Source of the DNA: Niastella soli
GTDB lineage: Bacteria > Bacteroidota > Bacteroidia > Chitinophagales > Chitinophagaceae
Length of the DNA: 64,000 bases
Reading direction: 5' to 3'
NCBI RefSeq assembly: GCF_017742245.1
Contig: NZ_JAGHKO010000001.1
Span: forward strand, 372,001 to 436,000
In this document: positions 52,041 to 61,950 of the stretch, in pieces
Layout of the letters: each line of letters begins with the position of its first letter
Position numbering within the stretch: the stretch's first letter is position 1
Made by a program: the position numbers and the translations under genes
The notes under the pieces: generated by a model
Database searches by the model: none
The model's input: the letters and a program-made list of their open reading frames with translations, nothing else
What the model was told of the DNA's origin: nothing

Positions 52041-52853
52041 CTATTTCTCCATTTGCTCAATAACAGCCTGCGTAACCCCGGTAAAGGAGAAACCGCCATC
52101 ATGGAACAGGTTCTGCATGGTAACCATTCTGGTTAAATCGCTGAACAGCGTAACACAGTAATCAGCACACTGATCGGCTGAAGCATTACCCAGCGGGCTC
52201 ATTTTCTCCGCATAGGAAATAAAACCATCAAACCCTTTTACGCCGCTACCAGCAGTAGTTTGAGTAGGTGATTGAGAAACAGTATTGATACGAACTTTCT
52301 TTTTTACTCCATAATGGTACCCAAAGTTGCGGGCAACGCCTTCCAGCAATGCTTTCGCATCTGCCATTTCGTTATAATCAGGGAATACCCGTTGTGCAGC
52401 TATATAGGTCAACGCTACCACGCTGCCCCAATCACTGATGGCATCAAGGTCCCAGGCCGTACGCAATACCCGGTGCAGCGACATAGCCGATATATCTAAT
52501 GTCTTTTGGTTAAAACCGTAGTCTATTTCGGTGTAAGGTTTGTTTTTCCGAACGTTCAGGCTCATACCTACTGAGTGAAGTACGAAATCTATTTGGCCGC
52601 CAAAGTGTTTCATAGCGCCTTCGAACAGGTTCTTCAGATCGTCCATATTGGTGACATCAGCGCCAATAACAGGGGCGTTTACCGCCTCAGCCAGTTTATT
52701 GATCTCGCCTATACGCAAGGCAACCGGTGCATTGGTCAATACCAGTTGTGCACCTTCCTCATGACAACGCAAAGCAGTTCTCCAGGCAATTGATTTTTCA
52801 TCCAAAGCCCCAAAAATGATCCCTTTCTTTCCTTTAAGCAGGTTAAATGCCAT
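52041..52853 (-). CDS. fabI: Enoyl-[acyl-carrier-protein] reductase (NADH), FabI type
   Basis: A 270-residue enzyme that reduces the enoyl-ACP double bond in fatty acid synthesis. It has the atypical nucleotide site GALDEKSIAWRTALRC, Y-x6-K type catalytic region DYNEMADAKALLEG with FPDYNEM, and SPTQTTAGSG. The overall length and the HSVGMS site match FabI. It follows recN by 22 bases in the same direction and may be cotranscribed. Confidence 0.93.
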   Translation of the reverse strand: MAFNLLKGKKGIIFGALDEKSIAWRTALRCHEEGAQLVLTNAPVALRIGEINKLAEAVNAPVIGADVTNMDDLKNLFEGAMKHFGGQIDFVLHSVGMSLNVRKNKPYTEIDYGFNQKTLDISAMSLHRVLRTAWDLDAISDWGSVVALTYIAAQRVFPDYNEMADAKALLEGVARNFGYHYGVKKKVRINTVSQSPTQTTAGSGVKGFDGFISYAEKMSPLGNASADQCADYCVTLFSDLTRMVTMQNLFHDGGFSFTGVTQAVIEQMEK

Positions 52854-52874
52854 AGAATTTTGATTTTAAATTTA

Positions 52875-54533
52875 TTAATTCATCACCATTTCGCGGGCGT
52901 TTTCCAACGCTGCTGCCGTTGGCTTTTCGCCACTTAACATTTTAGCGATTGCGGTAATGCGCTCCTCCTGCGACAGTAATTTGATGCTTGTTTTTATGGA
53001 ATTGCCCTTTATATCCTTGTAAACAAAGTAATGGGCATCTGCTTTTCCGGCAATTTGCGGTTGATGAGTAATGCTGAACACCTGGCGTTTACGGGCCAGG
53101 TCCTTCATGATAATAGCAACCTGTTTGGCAGCCTCCCCGGAAATTCCGGTATCTATTTCGTCGAAAATGAGCGTAGGCAGATCGAGTGACTGGGCCACCA
53201 GTGATTTTATACAAAGCATTAAGCGGCTTAACTCACCACCAGACGCTACTTTACGAATAGGTTCAAAGCGGTTGCTTTTATTGGCGTCGAACAAAAACTC
53301 AATATTATCCTGTCCGGTCATATGCAAATTGGCAAGTGGTGTCACATCCACCTGCAAACGGGCATTGGGCATGCCCACCTGGACCAGTAATTTATTCACT
53401 TTATCCTGCAATGGTTTTACCTGCTTTACCCGGTTGGCGGTTAGCCTGGCTGCCAGCTCAGTAGCTTTTTGCAGTAATTGCTGGGCTGCATTTTCTTTGG
53501 TTTGAATAGCTTCATCGATATTCAATACAGCCTGCAATCTTTGTTCAAGTGTATCTTTTATAACCAGCAGTTCCTGCGTGGTATGTACGCCATGTTTCTT
53601 CAACAGTTTATAACCAGTTGAAATGCGGTCGTTCAGTTGTTCAATCTTTCGCGGGTCATACTGCACCTGATCATTGATGCGCTCCACCTCATCAGCAATA
53701 TCCTGTAACTCTATTTGTACCGATAACATGCGCTGCAGCAAGGCCGGTAAAGCCGGGTGGTTATCAGTAAACGCACCTAGCTGATTGTATAATGTTTTTA
53801 ACTGCTGTACCATGGGCGACTCGCCTTCACTTAATTCATAACCCACTTTACTTAATGCAGTCTTTATACCTTCTGCATTGCTAAGCAGTTTAAGTGTTGC
53901 ATCTGCTTCTTCCAACTCATTTTCTTTCAGGGCCGCCTCGTGCAATTCATCAAATAAAAACTTGTTATAATCGTATTCTTTGGTGAACTGGTCTTTCTGT
54001 TGTTGTAATTGCGAAAGCTCCTGTTGCGCCTTTTGCCATTGAGAATAGGCTCCCTGGTATTGTTGTAATACATCGGCATGACCAGCCAGTGCATCCAGCA
54101 CCTGCCGTTGAAAATCGCTTTCGCCCAGTTCAAGGGTATCGAACTGGCGATGCAGATCAACCAGCATAGTACTTAACTGGCGTAACTGTTCCAGGTTAAC
54201 AGGCGTATCGTTTACAAACGCTCTTGACTTGCCATTACTGCCAATTTCCCGGCGAATGACCAGTTCTTCTTCGACGTCAAGGTCCTGCTCCCGTAAAAAG
54301 GTTTTGACGGCTTTCTTTTCGCCAATTTCAAAGGTCCCTTCTACATAACATTTTTTATCGCGGCTTTGCAATACGGAAGTATCAACCCGGTCGCCCAGGA
54401 TCAATGACAGGGCGCCCATTAAAATTGATTTACCGGCACCGGTTTCCCCGGTGATTATATTTAGCTTTTGCGAGAAGTCGATCTCTATCTCGTCAATTAT
54501 GGCGTAGTTCTGAATGAAAAGTTTTTTAAGCAC
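52875..54533 (-). CDS. recN: DNA repair protein RecN
   Basis: A 552-residue SMC-like ATPase for double-strand break repair. Walker A GETGAGKS lies at 29-36, two coiled coils fill about 150-215 and 260-370, and the signature SGGELSRLMLCIKSL with the Walker B LPTLIFDEIDTGISG is at the C-terminal lobe. The length fits RecN. It precedes fabI. Confidence 0.94.
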   Translation of the reverse strand: MLKKLFIQNYAIIDEIEIDFSQKLNIITGETGAGKSILMGALSLILGDRVDTSVLQSRDKKCYVEGTFEIGEKKAVKTFLREQDLDVEEELVIRREIGSNGKSRAFVNDTPVNLEQLRQLSTMLVDLHRQFDTLELGESDFQRQVLDALAGHADVLQQYQGAYSQWQKAQQELSQLQQQKDQFTKEYDYNKFLFDELHEAALKENELEEADATLKLLSNAEGIKTALSKVGYELSEGESPMVQQLKTLYNQLGAFTDNHPALPALLQRMLSVQIELQDIADEVERINDQVQYDPRKIEQLNDRISTGYKLLKKHGVHTTQELLVIKDTLEQRLQAVLNIDEAIQTKENAAQQLLQKATELAARLTANRVKQVKPLQDKVNKLLVQVGMPNARLQVDVTPLANLHMTGQDNIEFLFDANKSNRFEPIRKVASGGELSRLMLCIKSLVAQSLDLPTLIFDEIDTGISGEAAKQVAIIMKDLARKRQVFSITHQPQIAGKADAHYFVYKDIKGNSIKTSIKLLSQEERITAIAKMLSGEKPTAAALENAREMVMN

Positions 54534-54717
54534 GGTACTTACTATTTGAGCGTAACAAATATAAATGCGATCATGGACTTATTATTACAGGGTTATCCCC
54601 ATCGTGAATCGGCAAACGGCAAACGTGAAACGGCAAACAGCTCGCGATGTTTGGAACTAATATCCGACTTTGCGCCGCCTGAAATTTTTCTGCCTTTCTG
54701 CCTTTCTGCCTTTCTGC
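54534..54717. repeat. Repeat-bearing intergenic region
   Basis: Contains CGGCAAACGGCAAACGTGAAA and a tandem TCTGCCTTTCTGCCTTTCTG run. The stretch 54645-54690 resembles 24622-24665. No gene is supported. Confidence 0.6.
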
Positions 54718-56208
54718 CTATTCTTTACAACGCGTAATGCCCGCTTTTGCTTTTGCATCGAGCGAATTTTTAAAATCATGGTCTTTCATATTCTGGCAAC
54801 GCTGAAACCACTTTATAGCGGTTTGTTTATCACCATGTTGCTCAAAAATATAGCCGATCTGCAAGGCTGCCCGTGCTGCAAAATGTTCTTTTCGCTGCTC
54901 CCCCAACCCTATGGCCTCTTTATAGAATGTAATAGCCAGACTATCGTTTCCCAGATCATCATACAACCGGCCCGCCCTATAAGCAAATTCAAGTTTTTCT
55001 TCCGGCAGGGAAAAATTACCCGTGTTCTTCCCCTGTAACAGCGCCAGTGCCTGCCGAAAATACCCGCCATCATTCAACATGCGTGCCTGTAACAATAATT
55101 TATTGGGCCAGGTATCGGTAGTAGCTTCCTTTTGTGCCTGTTTATCTGCTTCCGAATCCGTAGTGCCCGTTGTCAATATTTTTTGCCGGTATAATCTGGC
55201 TTTTGTATCATCCCCCTGCAGGTAATAATGCCAGCTTAATTTTTGCAAGGCGTCCTTTACATAAAACCGGCCTTTAAAAGTATTTATAAACCGCTCGAGG
55301 TAAGGCGCCGCAGCGGGGTCAAGGTGATGCACTTTGGCATATCCCATTTCCATATCCCATACCGGCATCGCCAGGTAAGCAGGGCTCATATTTAGCGCCG
55401 TTACGATCTGTTCTGCCTTTTCAGCCTGTTGACTATTGCGGCTTAAATTCACTGCCAGGTAAGCAAACAAATGGTGATTCACCAGGTCAAGATGCTGCTG
55501 ATCTATAAACTTAAAAACACCCGGTTTGTCATTCTCTACATAAAACTTCAGGTAACAATAGTAAAAGATGGCTTCCTCATGAAACAGCACCGACCATTCG
55601 TCGGTACCTTGTAAAAAGGTACTGATCTTCGACATGCCCTTTTTTATATTGCCGTTTATACCCAGCAAATTGCTAAGCCATTTATAACCATCAGGGATAG
55701 TGCCGGCAGCTACCTGCATGGCGCCGGCATACAGGGCGTTTGGAGCAAATCCGGGAAACTGTTGCTGGTTGTTCTTTACCTGTAAAAATGAACGGCGAAA
55801 CTCCCACCCGGCATCCCAGTTGTTACCAAACTTCACCCTTACTGCCGCCCATTGAAAATGGATCACGGAACGGGCGAATAACAGAAAAGGGGAATTCTCC
55901 GGTCCTTCGCCCATCAGATCGAGGCGGGTATCCCGGTTGGGCAATCGCTTTTTGAATTCTGTGGGGTCTTCATTAAAGAACAGGGTAAAGAAGTCGATAT
56001 AATTTTCGAGAAAATAAGGAATGAGGTTATTGGGGTGCTGGGCCTTCTCGGTGTTCAGCAATTGCTGGCCACTGGTCAATTTCAGCTGAATGATCTCATG
56101 GTAAGCCTGTTTACACCGGTCGTTAAAATCAAATACTTTTTGTGCCTGAGCGGGCACAGATAATAAAACCAGTAAGACTGCCAACCATGTTGGCCTCAGG
56201 CTAATCAT
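54718..56208 (-). CDS. Exported helical-repeat protein of unknown function
   Basis: A 496-residue protein. The ATG at 56208 gives a signal peptide (MISLRPTWLAVLLVLLSVPAQAQ in outline, ending AQA); an upstream GTG is less likely. The body is helical with TPR-like units in the last ~200 residues (GYFRQALALLQGKNTGN, then EFAYRAGRLYDDLGNDSLAITFYKEAIGL). The N-terminal half (FFNEDPTEFKKRLPNRDTRL) is not recognised. It may be an envelope scaffold. No partners are adjacent. Confidence 0.68.
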   Translation of the reverse strand: MISLRPTWLAVLLVLLSVPAQAQKVFDFNDRCKQAYHEIIQLKLTSGQQLLNTEKAQHPNNLIPYFLENYIDFFTLFFNEDPTEFKKRLPNRDTRLDLMGEGPENSPFLLFARSVIHFQWAAVRVKFGNNWDAGWEFRRSFLQVKNNQQQFPGFAPNALYAGAMQVAAGTIPDGYKWLSNLLGINGNIKKGMSKISTFLQGTDEWSVLFHEEAIFYYCYLKFYVENDKPGVFKFIDQQHLDLVNHHLFAYLAVNLSRNSQQAEKAEQIVTALNMSPAYLAMPVWDMEMGYAKVHHLDPAAAPYLERFINTFKGRFYVKDALQKLSWHYYLQGDDTKARLYRQKILTTGTTDSEADKQAQKEATTDTWPNKLLLQARMLNDGGYFRQALALLQGKNTGNFSLPEEKLEFAYRAGRLYDDLGNDSLAITFYKEAIGLGEQRKEHFAARAALQIGYIFEQHGDKQTAIKWFQRCQNMKDHDFKNSLDAKAKAGITRCKE

Positions 56209-56296
56209 GGCTGCAAGATACACAGTTAAGGCACAAACTCACACCTGAGCAAAGTCTTCGGCATGCGTAGGAAGGAACAAGTTAGTCACATAAAGC

Positions 56297-56325
56297 AAAA
56301 AGCCCCGACAGTACCGTCAGGGCTT
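56297..56325 (-). terminator. Terminator of the zinc-ribbon gene
   Basis: AAGCCC and GGGCTT close a hairpin with CGAC/GTCG pairing inside. On the minus strand it is followed by a T-rich tail. It lies 20 bases after the stop. Confidence 0.75.
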
Positions 56326-56345
56326 CTCTATACCAGATGAATATC

Positions 56346-57101
56346 TTATTTTACTTCTACTGAATCGAACAGATCGCGGTCAACCAGAATACGGCCGCAG
56401 TTCTCGCATACGATGATCTTTTTACGCTGACGGATCTCGCTCTGGCGTTGAGGCGGGATAGCGTTAAAGCAACCACCACAGGCATCACGTTCTACAGGCA
56501 CTACACCTAAACCATTGCGGTAGTTTTTGCGAATGCGATCGTATGACAACAACAGGCGCTCTTCTACTTTTTCGCGGGCTTCAGAAGCCTGTTTATTCAA
56601 TGCTTTTTCTTCTTTTTCGTTGGTAGCAATGATCTTTTCCAACTCACCTTTCTTGGTGCTCAATACGCCTTCTTTTGTAGCGATGTTCTTTTTAGCTTTA
56701 TCCAGTACTACTACTTTCTCAGCGATCTCTTCATTAGCATCGCGAATGTGTTTTTCGGCCAGCTTTATTTCAAGCTGTTGCATTTCAATTTCTTTGTTAA
56801 TGGCCTCAAACTCGCGACTGTTCTTTACGTTCTCGCTTTGTTTTTCGTATTTTTTGATCAGGGATTCAGCTTCCTTGATCATGTTTTTCTTTTGGTTGAT
56901 AAACTCCTGTATGCCGTTGATCTCTTCCTCAATACGAACCTGGCGGGAATGTAATCCCTGAATTTCATCTTCCAGGTCGCTCACTTCCATTGGCAGCTCT
57001 CCTTTCAGGATCTGTATCTCGTCGATCTTCGATTCAATCTTCTGCAATCCAACGAGTGCGCTTAATTTTTCTTCTACAGAGTAATCTTTAACGTTAGCCA
57101 T
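56346..57101 (-). CDS. Coiled-coil protein with C-terminal zinc ribbon
   Basis: A 251-residue cytosolic protein. The ATG at 57101 (MANVKDYSVEEKLSALVGLQ) fits the family. Residues 15-180 form a long coiled coil; the C-terminal ~55 residues hold two Cys pairs (DACGGCFNAIPPQ and VCENCGRILVD) that bind zinc, the zf-RING_7 or COG1579 pattern. It is known in Helicobacter to bind flagellar or RNA partners, but its role here is unknown. It lies downstream of the Nif3-like gene with a gap of 151 bases. Confidence 0.85.
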   Translation of the reverse strand: MANVKDYSVEEKLSALVGLQKIESKIDEIQILKGELPMEVSDLEDEIQGLHSRQVRIEEEINGIQEFINQKKNMIKEAESLIKKYEKQSENVKNSREFEAINKEIEMQQLEIKLAEKHIRDANEEIAEKVVVLDKAKKNIATKEGVLSTKKGELEKIIATNEKEEKALNKQASEAREKVEERLLLSYDRIRKNYRNGLGVVPVERDACGGCFNAIPPQRQSEIRQRKKIIVCENCGRILVDRDLFDSVEVK

Positions 57102-57252
57102 AAAGAAATTTATAGTTTGTTGTTTATGGTAGCAGGTCCCCAGCTTCACCGCCCTGATGCATCTTTTGTTGTTTCATGCCGATCATTTGACTTATCGGCA
57201 TCCCGACCTCGTCGGGACTTCAGCGTTCCCGATTTGTCGGGATCTTCAGTAT
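57102..57252. repeat. Short intergenic repeats with palindromes
   Basis: Contains TCCCGACCTCGTCGGGA and CCCGATTTGTCGGG, two members of the palindromic family seen throughout the window, and a CGATCATTTGACTTATCGG hairpin. No gene is present. Confidence 0.6.
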
Positions 57253-58350
57253 TCACACAAAATAATGTACAGGATTGGTTTTTAAAGCCGTTTTAAGGAC
57301 GGCAAAGGTAGGAAATTTTTCCTGCAAAACCCCAGCCAGTAAATCTATGGTAAATTGCTCACTTTCAAAATGCCCAATATCTGCAATTATCAGCCGGCCA
57401 TCGGCATCAAAAAACTCATGATACTTCATATCACCGGTGATATAAATATCGGCTCCCACCCCTAATGCCTTGGAAACCAAGAAACTACCCGCCCCGCCAC
57501 ACAGTGCCACTTTTTTAACCGGCCTGCCCAGCAGGGTTGTATGCCGAATAAGGGGAAGGTCAAAGGCCTGTTTTAACAACTTCAGAAAGCTGGCTTCCGG
57601 CAGGGCCTCCGGCAGTTCGCCCACCAGCCCCGAGCCTATACCGGGATGGGTATTGGCCAGGTTCACAATATCATAGGCCACCTCTTCATATGGATGGGCA
57701 GTACGCAAAGCCCGTATCAGGTTGTTTTGAAGGTACCCCGGAAAAATGACCTCGATCCGGATCTCTTTTTCATAATGACGTTCACCCCGCTGGCCCACAA
57801 AGGGATTGGTTCCCTCCCCCGCCTTGAAAGTGCCCGTACCTTCTGCGCCAAAACTGCATTCATTGTAATTACCTATATGTCCGCCGCCAGCTTCAAAAAG
57901 CGCCGCCCGTACTTCCTCAACCTGGTCAACAGGCACAAACGTGTACAGCTTTTTCAGCATAGCTTCTTTAGGCGACAGCACCTTCCGGTTCTTCAACCCC
58001 AGTTTATCGGCCATCATACCATTCACCCCGTCTATTACATTATCGAGGTTGGTATGTATAGCATAAATAGCAATATCATTTTTTATGGCCGTAATAATGG
58101 TCCTTTCTACATAATTCTTTCCCGTGATCTTCTTCAACCCGCCAAAAATGATGGGATGATGCGCCACCACCAGGTTGCACCCGCGTTGTAAGGCTTCCAT
58201 CACTACTTCTTCCGTAGCATCCAATGTACAAAGCGCGCCGGTACAAACCCAACCCGGGCTACCGGTTAGTAAACCGGCATTATCATAATTTTCCTGTAAC
58301 GAGGGCGGTGCCACCGCTTCGAGCAAGGAAATGATATCAGCAATTTTCAT
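57253..58350 (-). CDS. Nif3-like dinuclear metal-centre protein, long form
   Basis: A 365-residue hexameric protein. It begins with the family start KIADIISLLEAVAPPSLQENYDNAGL, has the metal ligands in VVAHHPIIFGG and AIHTNLDN, and ends with DIGHFESEQF. A ~100-residue insertion after residue 140 (FVPVDQVEEVRAALFEAGGGHIGNYNECSF) is the PII-like domain of the long YqfO form. The activity is unsure; GTP cyclohydrolase claims are not generally accepted. A TATCTTTG box lies upstream. Confidence 0.9.
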   Translation of the reverse strand: MKIADIISLLEAVAPPSLQENYDNAGLLTGSPGWVCTGALCTLDATEEVVMEALQRGCNLVVAHHPIIFGGLKKITGKNYVERTIITAIKNDIAIYAIHTNLDNVIDGVNGMMADKLGLKNRKVLSPKEAMLKKLYTFVPVDQVEEVRAALFEAGGGHIGNYNECSFGAEGTGTFKAGEGTNPFVGQRGERHYEKEIRIEVIFPGYLQNNLIRALRTAHPYEEVAYDIVNLANTHPGIGSGLVGELPEALPEASFLKLLKQAFDLPLIRHTTLLGRPVKKVALCGGAGSFLVSKALGVGADIYITGDMKYHEFFDADGRLIIADIGHFESEQFTIDLLAGVLQEKFPTFAVLKTALKTNPVHYFV

Positions 58351-58489
58351 AATTCAGCATGATTGTAACCAAAGATAGGCGAAACCCCGGCCCGGTATTA
58401 CCAAAATATTTACATGACATCAAGGCATGTTAATTGCAAGGGATTGGGTACCTTAAATGAATTATTGTCGCTAACCACAACCTATCTAT

Positions 58490-59065
58490 ATGCGCGGAAC
58501 ATGGATAATTTTACTGATCATGGTCATTATTGGCGTAGGTATGTACTTCTGGTTTGGACGTAAACCAAAGCCAGCCAGTTATGATACCATTGTTTTCAAA
58601 AACACGGATGACACCATTATAAAAAAAATGCAGGTATACCTGGCCGATGACCCCAAAGAAGTAATGTTTGATAGTGTGTGGCTACTATCGCCAGATTCAA
58701 CGCCACTGAAGAAAGTGCTGGACGGGGTTGCCCAGGATACTATGAGTAAGCAATACTCGAATATCACCCTGTTTCTTACATACGACCATAAATCGTTTTA
58801 TGACCTGGAGATAACAAAGCCCAATCCCAAACTGGCTTATAACTATACCTTCGAAATTGAACCTATGAGTGACAGTGATACGCTGGTAATAGATGGACTT
58901 ATTACCCCACAGGTAGGCGACGCCATGCACTTTGCCAGTCCGATGATGGAAATGTATTCAAAGTTTGTGGTTACCTATAATCATAAATTACCCCCACCAC
59001 CACCCGATTCGCTGGCCATTAAAGGACATGATCCTAATAAAACGATCACAATACTGAGGAATTAG
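58490..59065 (+). CDS. Membrane-anchored protein of unknown function
   Basis: A 191-residue protein with an N-terminal helix (6-24) as anchor and a soluble part that has beta-rich character (ITLFLTYDHKSFYDLEITKP). A Pro-rich stretch lies near residue 167. No family is recognised. It converges on the MG2/TonB-plug gene, with repeats and a terminator between. Confidence 0.55.
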   Translation: MRGTWIILLIMVIIGVGMYFWFGRKPKPASYDTIVFKNTDDTIIKKMQVYLADDPKEVMFDSVWLLSPDSTPLKKVLDGVAQDTMSKQYSNITLFLTYDHKSFYDLEITKPNPKLAYNYTFEIEPMSDSDTLVIDGLITPQVGDAMHFASPMMEMYSKFVVTYNHKLPPPPPDSLAIKGHDPNKTITILRN

Positions 59066-59230
59066 GCGAGCAAGTGAGTGGTCAGTTGTGAGTTGTCCGC
59101 AAAGCGGGAGGATTCCTTAAAACAATTAACTAAACGACATTGATTGGCTATTCCCCATTGCCATTCTTTGTTTGCCGTTTGCCGTTTGCTGTTTGCCGTT
59201 TGCCGTTTGCCGTTTCACGATAAAGCTACT
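59066..59230. repeat. Repeat-bearing intergenic region with solo MITE end
   Basis: Has the TTAACTAAACGACATTGA sequence at 59126-59143, the same as the right end of the element at 34716-34941, and a TTTGCCGTTTGCCGTTTGC tandem run. No gene is supported. Confidence 0.65.
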
Positions 59231-59231
59231 A

Positions 59232-59272
59232 TATACAAAAATGCCCCACTATAAAGTGGGGCATTTGTATAT
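59232..59272. terminator. Strong bidirectional terminator
   Basis: AATGCCCCACT and AGTGGGGCATT form a perfect core stem with an ATAA loop, extended outwards by TATACAAA and TTTGTATA. It ends both convergent genes. Confidence 0.85.
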
Positions 59273-59287
59273 AGAAAAGTGAGTCTT

Positions 59288-61786
59288 TTATTCAATGATC
59301 TTCTCAACCCTTGTCAACTGCCCTTCTTCATTCATTCCTTCCAGGATAATGCGAATGCGTTTTGATACATCGTTATTATAGAAGGTCAGGGTTATTTTAT
59401 GATTGCTCTTATCAGTAAGAATATAAGGCTGCCAGTACAAGGTAGTACGAATATCGGGCAGATCGGCATTGGTTACTTCCTTGCTGTAGTCGGGTGAATA
59501 GAACTCTTTGGGAACCGCATAACCGCTCAGTCTGCTTTTATCGAGGCCGCCAATATTGGAAGTATTGGAGCTTACATCTCCGCCTTTTTTGGTATAGATG
59601 GCAATAGCACCGCCGGCGCCGCCCCCTACCGCTCCAAAGAATGGTGGCCGGAATGCTTTCACATAAGCGATATCAGTAACCGGAATATTCTCAATGGCAG
59701 TTACATCAACCGGCATTTCATTTAAAAACAGGGAAGGTGTAGCGCCCCGCCATTGCAGCGAAGTTTGCCCGCCACCGGCTTGGATCTGTAAACCAGCTAC
59801 GCGACCCTGCAGGTAAGTAAAGATGTTCATAGCACCCAGGGCCGCCACATCATCTGTAAGGTCAAATGTGGTTGCATCGCCACCAGAGAACAAACCACTG
59901 GTATAGCGTTCGTCCATCTGCTGTATTTTCGTCTTTGTTTTTGCTTTTACCGTAACGGTTTCCAGCGTTTTTATCTTTTTCTCCAGTTCAGGCCTTAACC
60001 GATCTGCTTCCGAAGCAAAGTATTTACCCCGGCTCAGCAAACTGGTGTCTATAGGCATAGGCACCCGCCAGGCTGAATCGGGTTTTATAAGGGTGGGACT
60101 TTTATGCGTTCCGTTGGTGAAATTTACAACAGACTTATTTGCGAGGTACTTGTTGTTATTAAACTGGTAAAACACACTTACCGTATCAAAGAACACCAGT
60201 CCGTCCTGTTGAAATTTACCCGATGAGTCTATAGATAAAAAGAATAACTGACGGCTAGAGTCTTTGGCCTGCAGGAACACATTGATCTGTGTATTCTTTG
60301 GCACCTGGTTGGGTAATACCCCGGTTAAGGTGGCGCTGAGTGATAAATAATTCTCGCGTGGGAATTTGATAACAGGCAATTTACCGGCCTCCAGTTCATC
60401 CCATTTAAACCGGCGCCAGCCGTTGGTAAGCATTACCAGGTCAAGGTGCGAGCGTACCGTATCATCATTACCGGTTAAATAGTAATAAGGGTTATGAATA
60501 TATCCCCGCAGGTCGCCACTTAATAATAAATGCGACACAATATTATCGGCATCAGGATCAGCTTTGGAAAGGCCTGCATCGGTTATTGCAATACTCAGGT
60601 TCGATTTCAGTGTATCCGGCACATCGATCACCAGGGAGTTCTTTGCTCGTCGTTCAGTGCTTTTTGCAATAGGCACTACACGGGTGGTAAAGAAATAATC
60701 TTCTTTATTCACAAAGTTAATACGCTCAGCAATGGGTTTCCAGTTGGCATCGAACAACGTCATCTGTAACATACCGGTGGGAATGCCTTCCAGCGGAATG
60801 CTACCACTCACCATAAAATTCTGTTGCAGGTTCAACCGTGCTTTATATACAACCTGTGAATTGAAATAACCCAGCAGGTACAAAGTCTTTAGATCTTCCG
60901 GTGCATCCTGTGATCGTCTTATTATAAATGCCTGGCGGCTACCGGTGGGGGCGCATTGGATTACTACACCCGTTTGTTTGGCCACTGGTAATGGCGTTTT
61001 ATGTGTTTGTTTTTTCTCGTCTGTCCATTCAGCATAATATGTTTTTCCAGCTTGAGGTTCTATGGTAAAACGCCCCATACCATCATGCACCGTACCAAAG
61101 GTGGCCACCGTTGCTCCTGCCGCCTCTTTTATAGCCCCTTCTGCCGATACCGGCAATCCGAATTCATCGGTTACTTTAACTGCCACTACCGATTCAAGCC
61201 CTGTTACCAGATCACCGCCTTCGGGAAAGAAGCGTAAAGTAACAGCCGAAGATGGGTTACTGCTGGCCCCGCCTTGCGAGGCTGTTGCCGGTTGTTTGGC
61301 TCCCGTTTGTTTGGCCCCGCTCTGCGGGGTTGTGGCCGCGGGGGCAACTGCAACTGTTTTATTAAGAATGCGGATGGTTTTGCTGAATAAAAAGCTGGTA
61401 TCGAAATTCAGCATCCAGGTGGTATAAGCCCTGAAGATAATAGTGGGCGGCAAGTTGGCAGGAAGGTCAAAACTCCCGGCAGATGACCCTTCATAAATGG
61501 GGAGGATCTTCTGTTGCAATACCTTGCCCTGCTGATCAACCAGTTCAGCATAAAAGTTCTTGCTGATGGGTGATGGTACAATGCCTGCAAACAGGTATGA
61601 TTTGAACCAGATGGTCTCACCGGTATTATAGGCCGGTTTATCAAAGTGAACATAGATCTTCTCCTGTGGGTATCTTTCACCATACAGGTTCACCATAGAA
61701 TCGATCTGTTGAGCATAGCCGGCCCCTATACCGGAAAATAGTAAAGCCAAAGCAATCAGGGATCTATAAAAACGAATGCAATTCAT
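59288..61786 (-). CDS. Exported MG2-domain protein with TonB-receptor plug domain
   Basis: An 832-residue protein. After a signal peptide (1-25) comes an MG2-like macroglobulin domain (PQEKIYVHFDKPAYNTGETIWFKSYLF in outline), then a low-complexity Ala/Gln/Ser-rich linker (150-180), further beta domains, and from ~630 a plug domain like that of TonB-dependent receptors (ETVTVKAKT, YLQGRVAGLQIQAGGG). No beta-barrel follows. Such fusions are frequent in Bacteroidota and are assumed to act in the periplasm or at the outer surface. The partner receptor is unknown. Confidence 0.75.
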   Translation of the reverse strand: MNCIRFYRSLIALALLFSGIGAGYAQQIDSMVNLYGERYPQEKIYVHFDKPAYNTGETIWFKSYLFAGIVPSPISKNFYAELVDQQGKVLQQKILPIYEGSSAGSFDLPANLPPTIIFRAYTTWMLNFDTSFLFSKTIRILNKTVAVAPAATTPQSGAKQTGAKQPATASQGGASSNPSSAVTLRFFPEGGDLVTGLESVVAVKVTDEFGLPVSAEGAIKEAAGATVATFGTVHDGMGRFTIEPQAGKTYYAEWTDEKKQTHKTPLPVAKQTGVVIQCAPTGSRQAFIIRRSQDAPEDLKTLYLLGYFNSQVVYKARLNLQQNFMVSGSIPLEGIPTGMLQMTLFDANWKPIAERINFVNKEDYFFTTRVVPIAKSTERRAKNSLVIDVPDTLKSNLSIAITDAGLSKADPDADNIVSHLLLSGDLRGYIHNPYYYLTGNDDTVRSHLDLVMLTNGWRRFKWDELEAGKLPVIKFPRENYLSLSATLTGVLPNQVPKNTQINVFLQAKDSSRQLFFLSIDSSGKFQQDGLVFFDTVSVFYQFNNNKYLANKSVVNFTNGTHKSPTLIKPDSAWRVPMPIDTSLLSRGKYFASEADRLRPELEKKIKTLETVTVKAKTKTKIQQMDERYTSGLFSGGDATTFDLTDDVAALGAMNIFTYLQGRVAGLQIQAGGGQTSLQWRGATPSLFLNEMPVDVTAIENIPVTDIAYVKAFRPPFFGAVGGGAGGAIAIYTKKGGDVSSNTSNIGGLDKSRLSGYAVPKEFYSPDYSKEVTNADLPDIRTTLYWQPYILTDKSNHKITLTFYNNDVSKRIRIILEGMNEEGQLTRVEKIIE

Positions 61787-61950
61787 GGGGCAATTTTACT
61801 TTTAACAAATTAATGGCTTTCATAGCTTAAAATTGATAAAATTTTGTCTATGAATTGTTAAAGAAACCCTCATATTAACGCTTTTTAATCTATCCTGCCG
61901 ATTATTTGCGTCTCTTCCCTATTTTCATCGGAAATCGGCCGTCTGCCGAC

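Noticed and set aside
57646-58191. A 181-codon plus-strand frame inside the Nif3-like gene
   Set aside because: Antisense shadow of a conserved gene without any recognisable domain.
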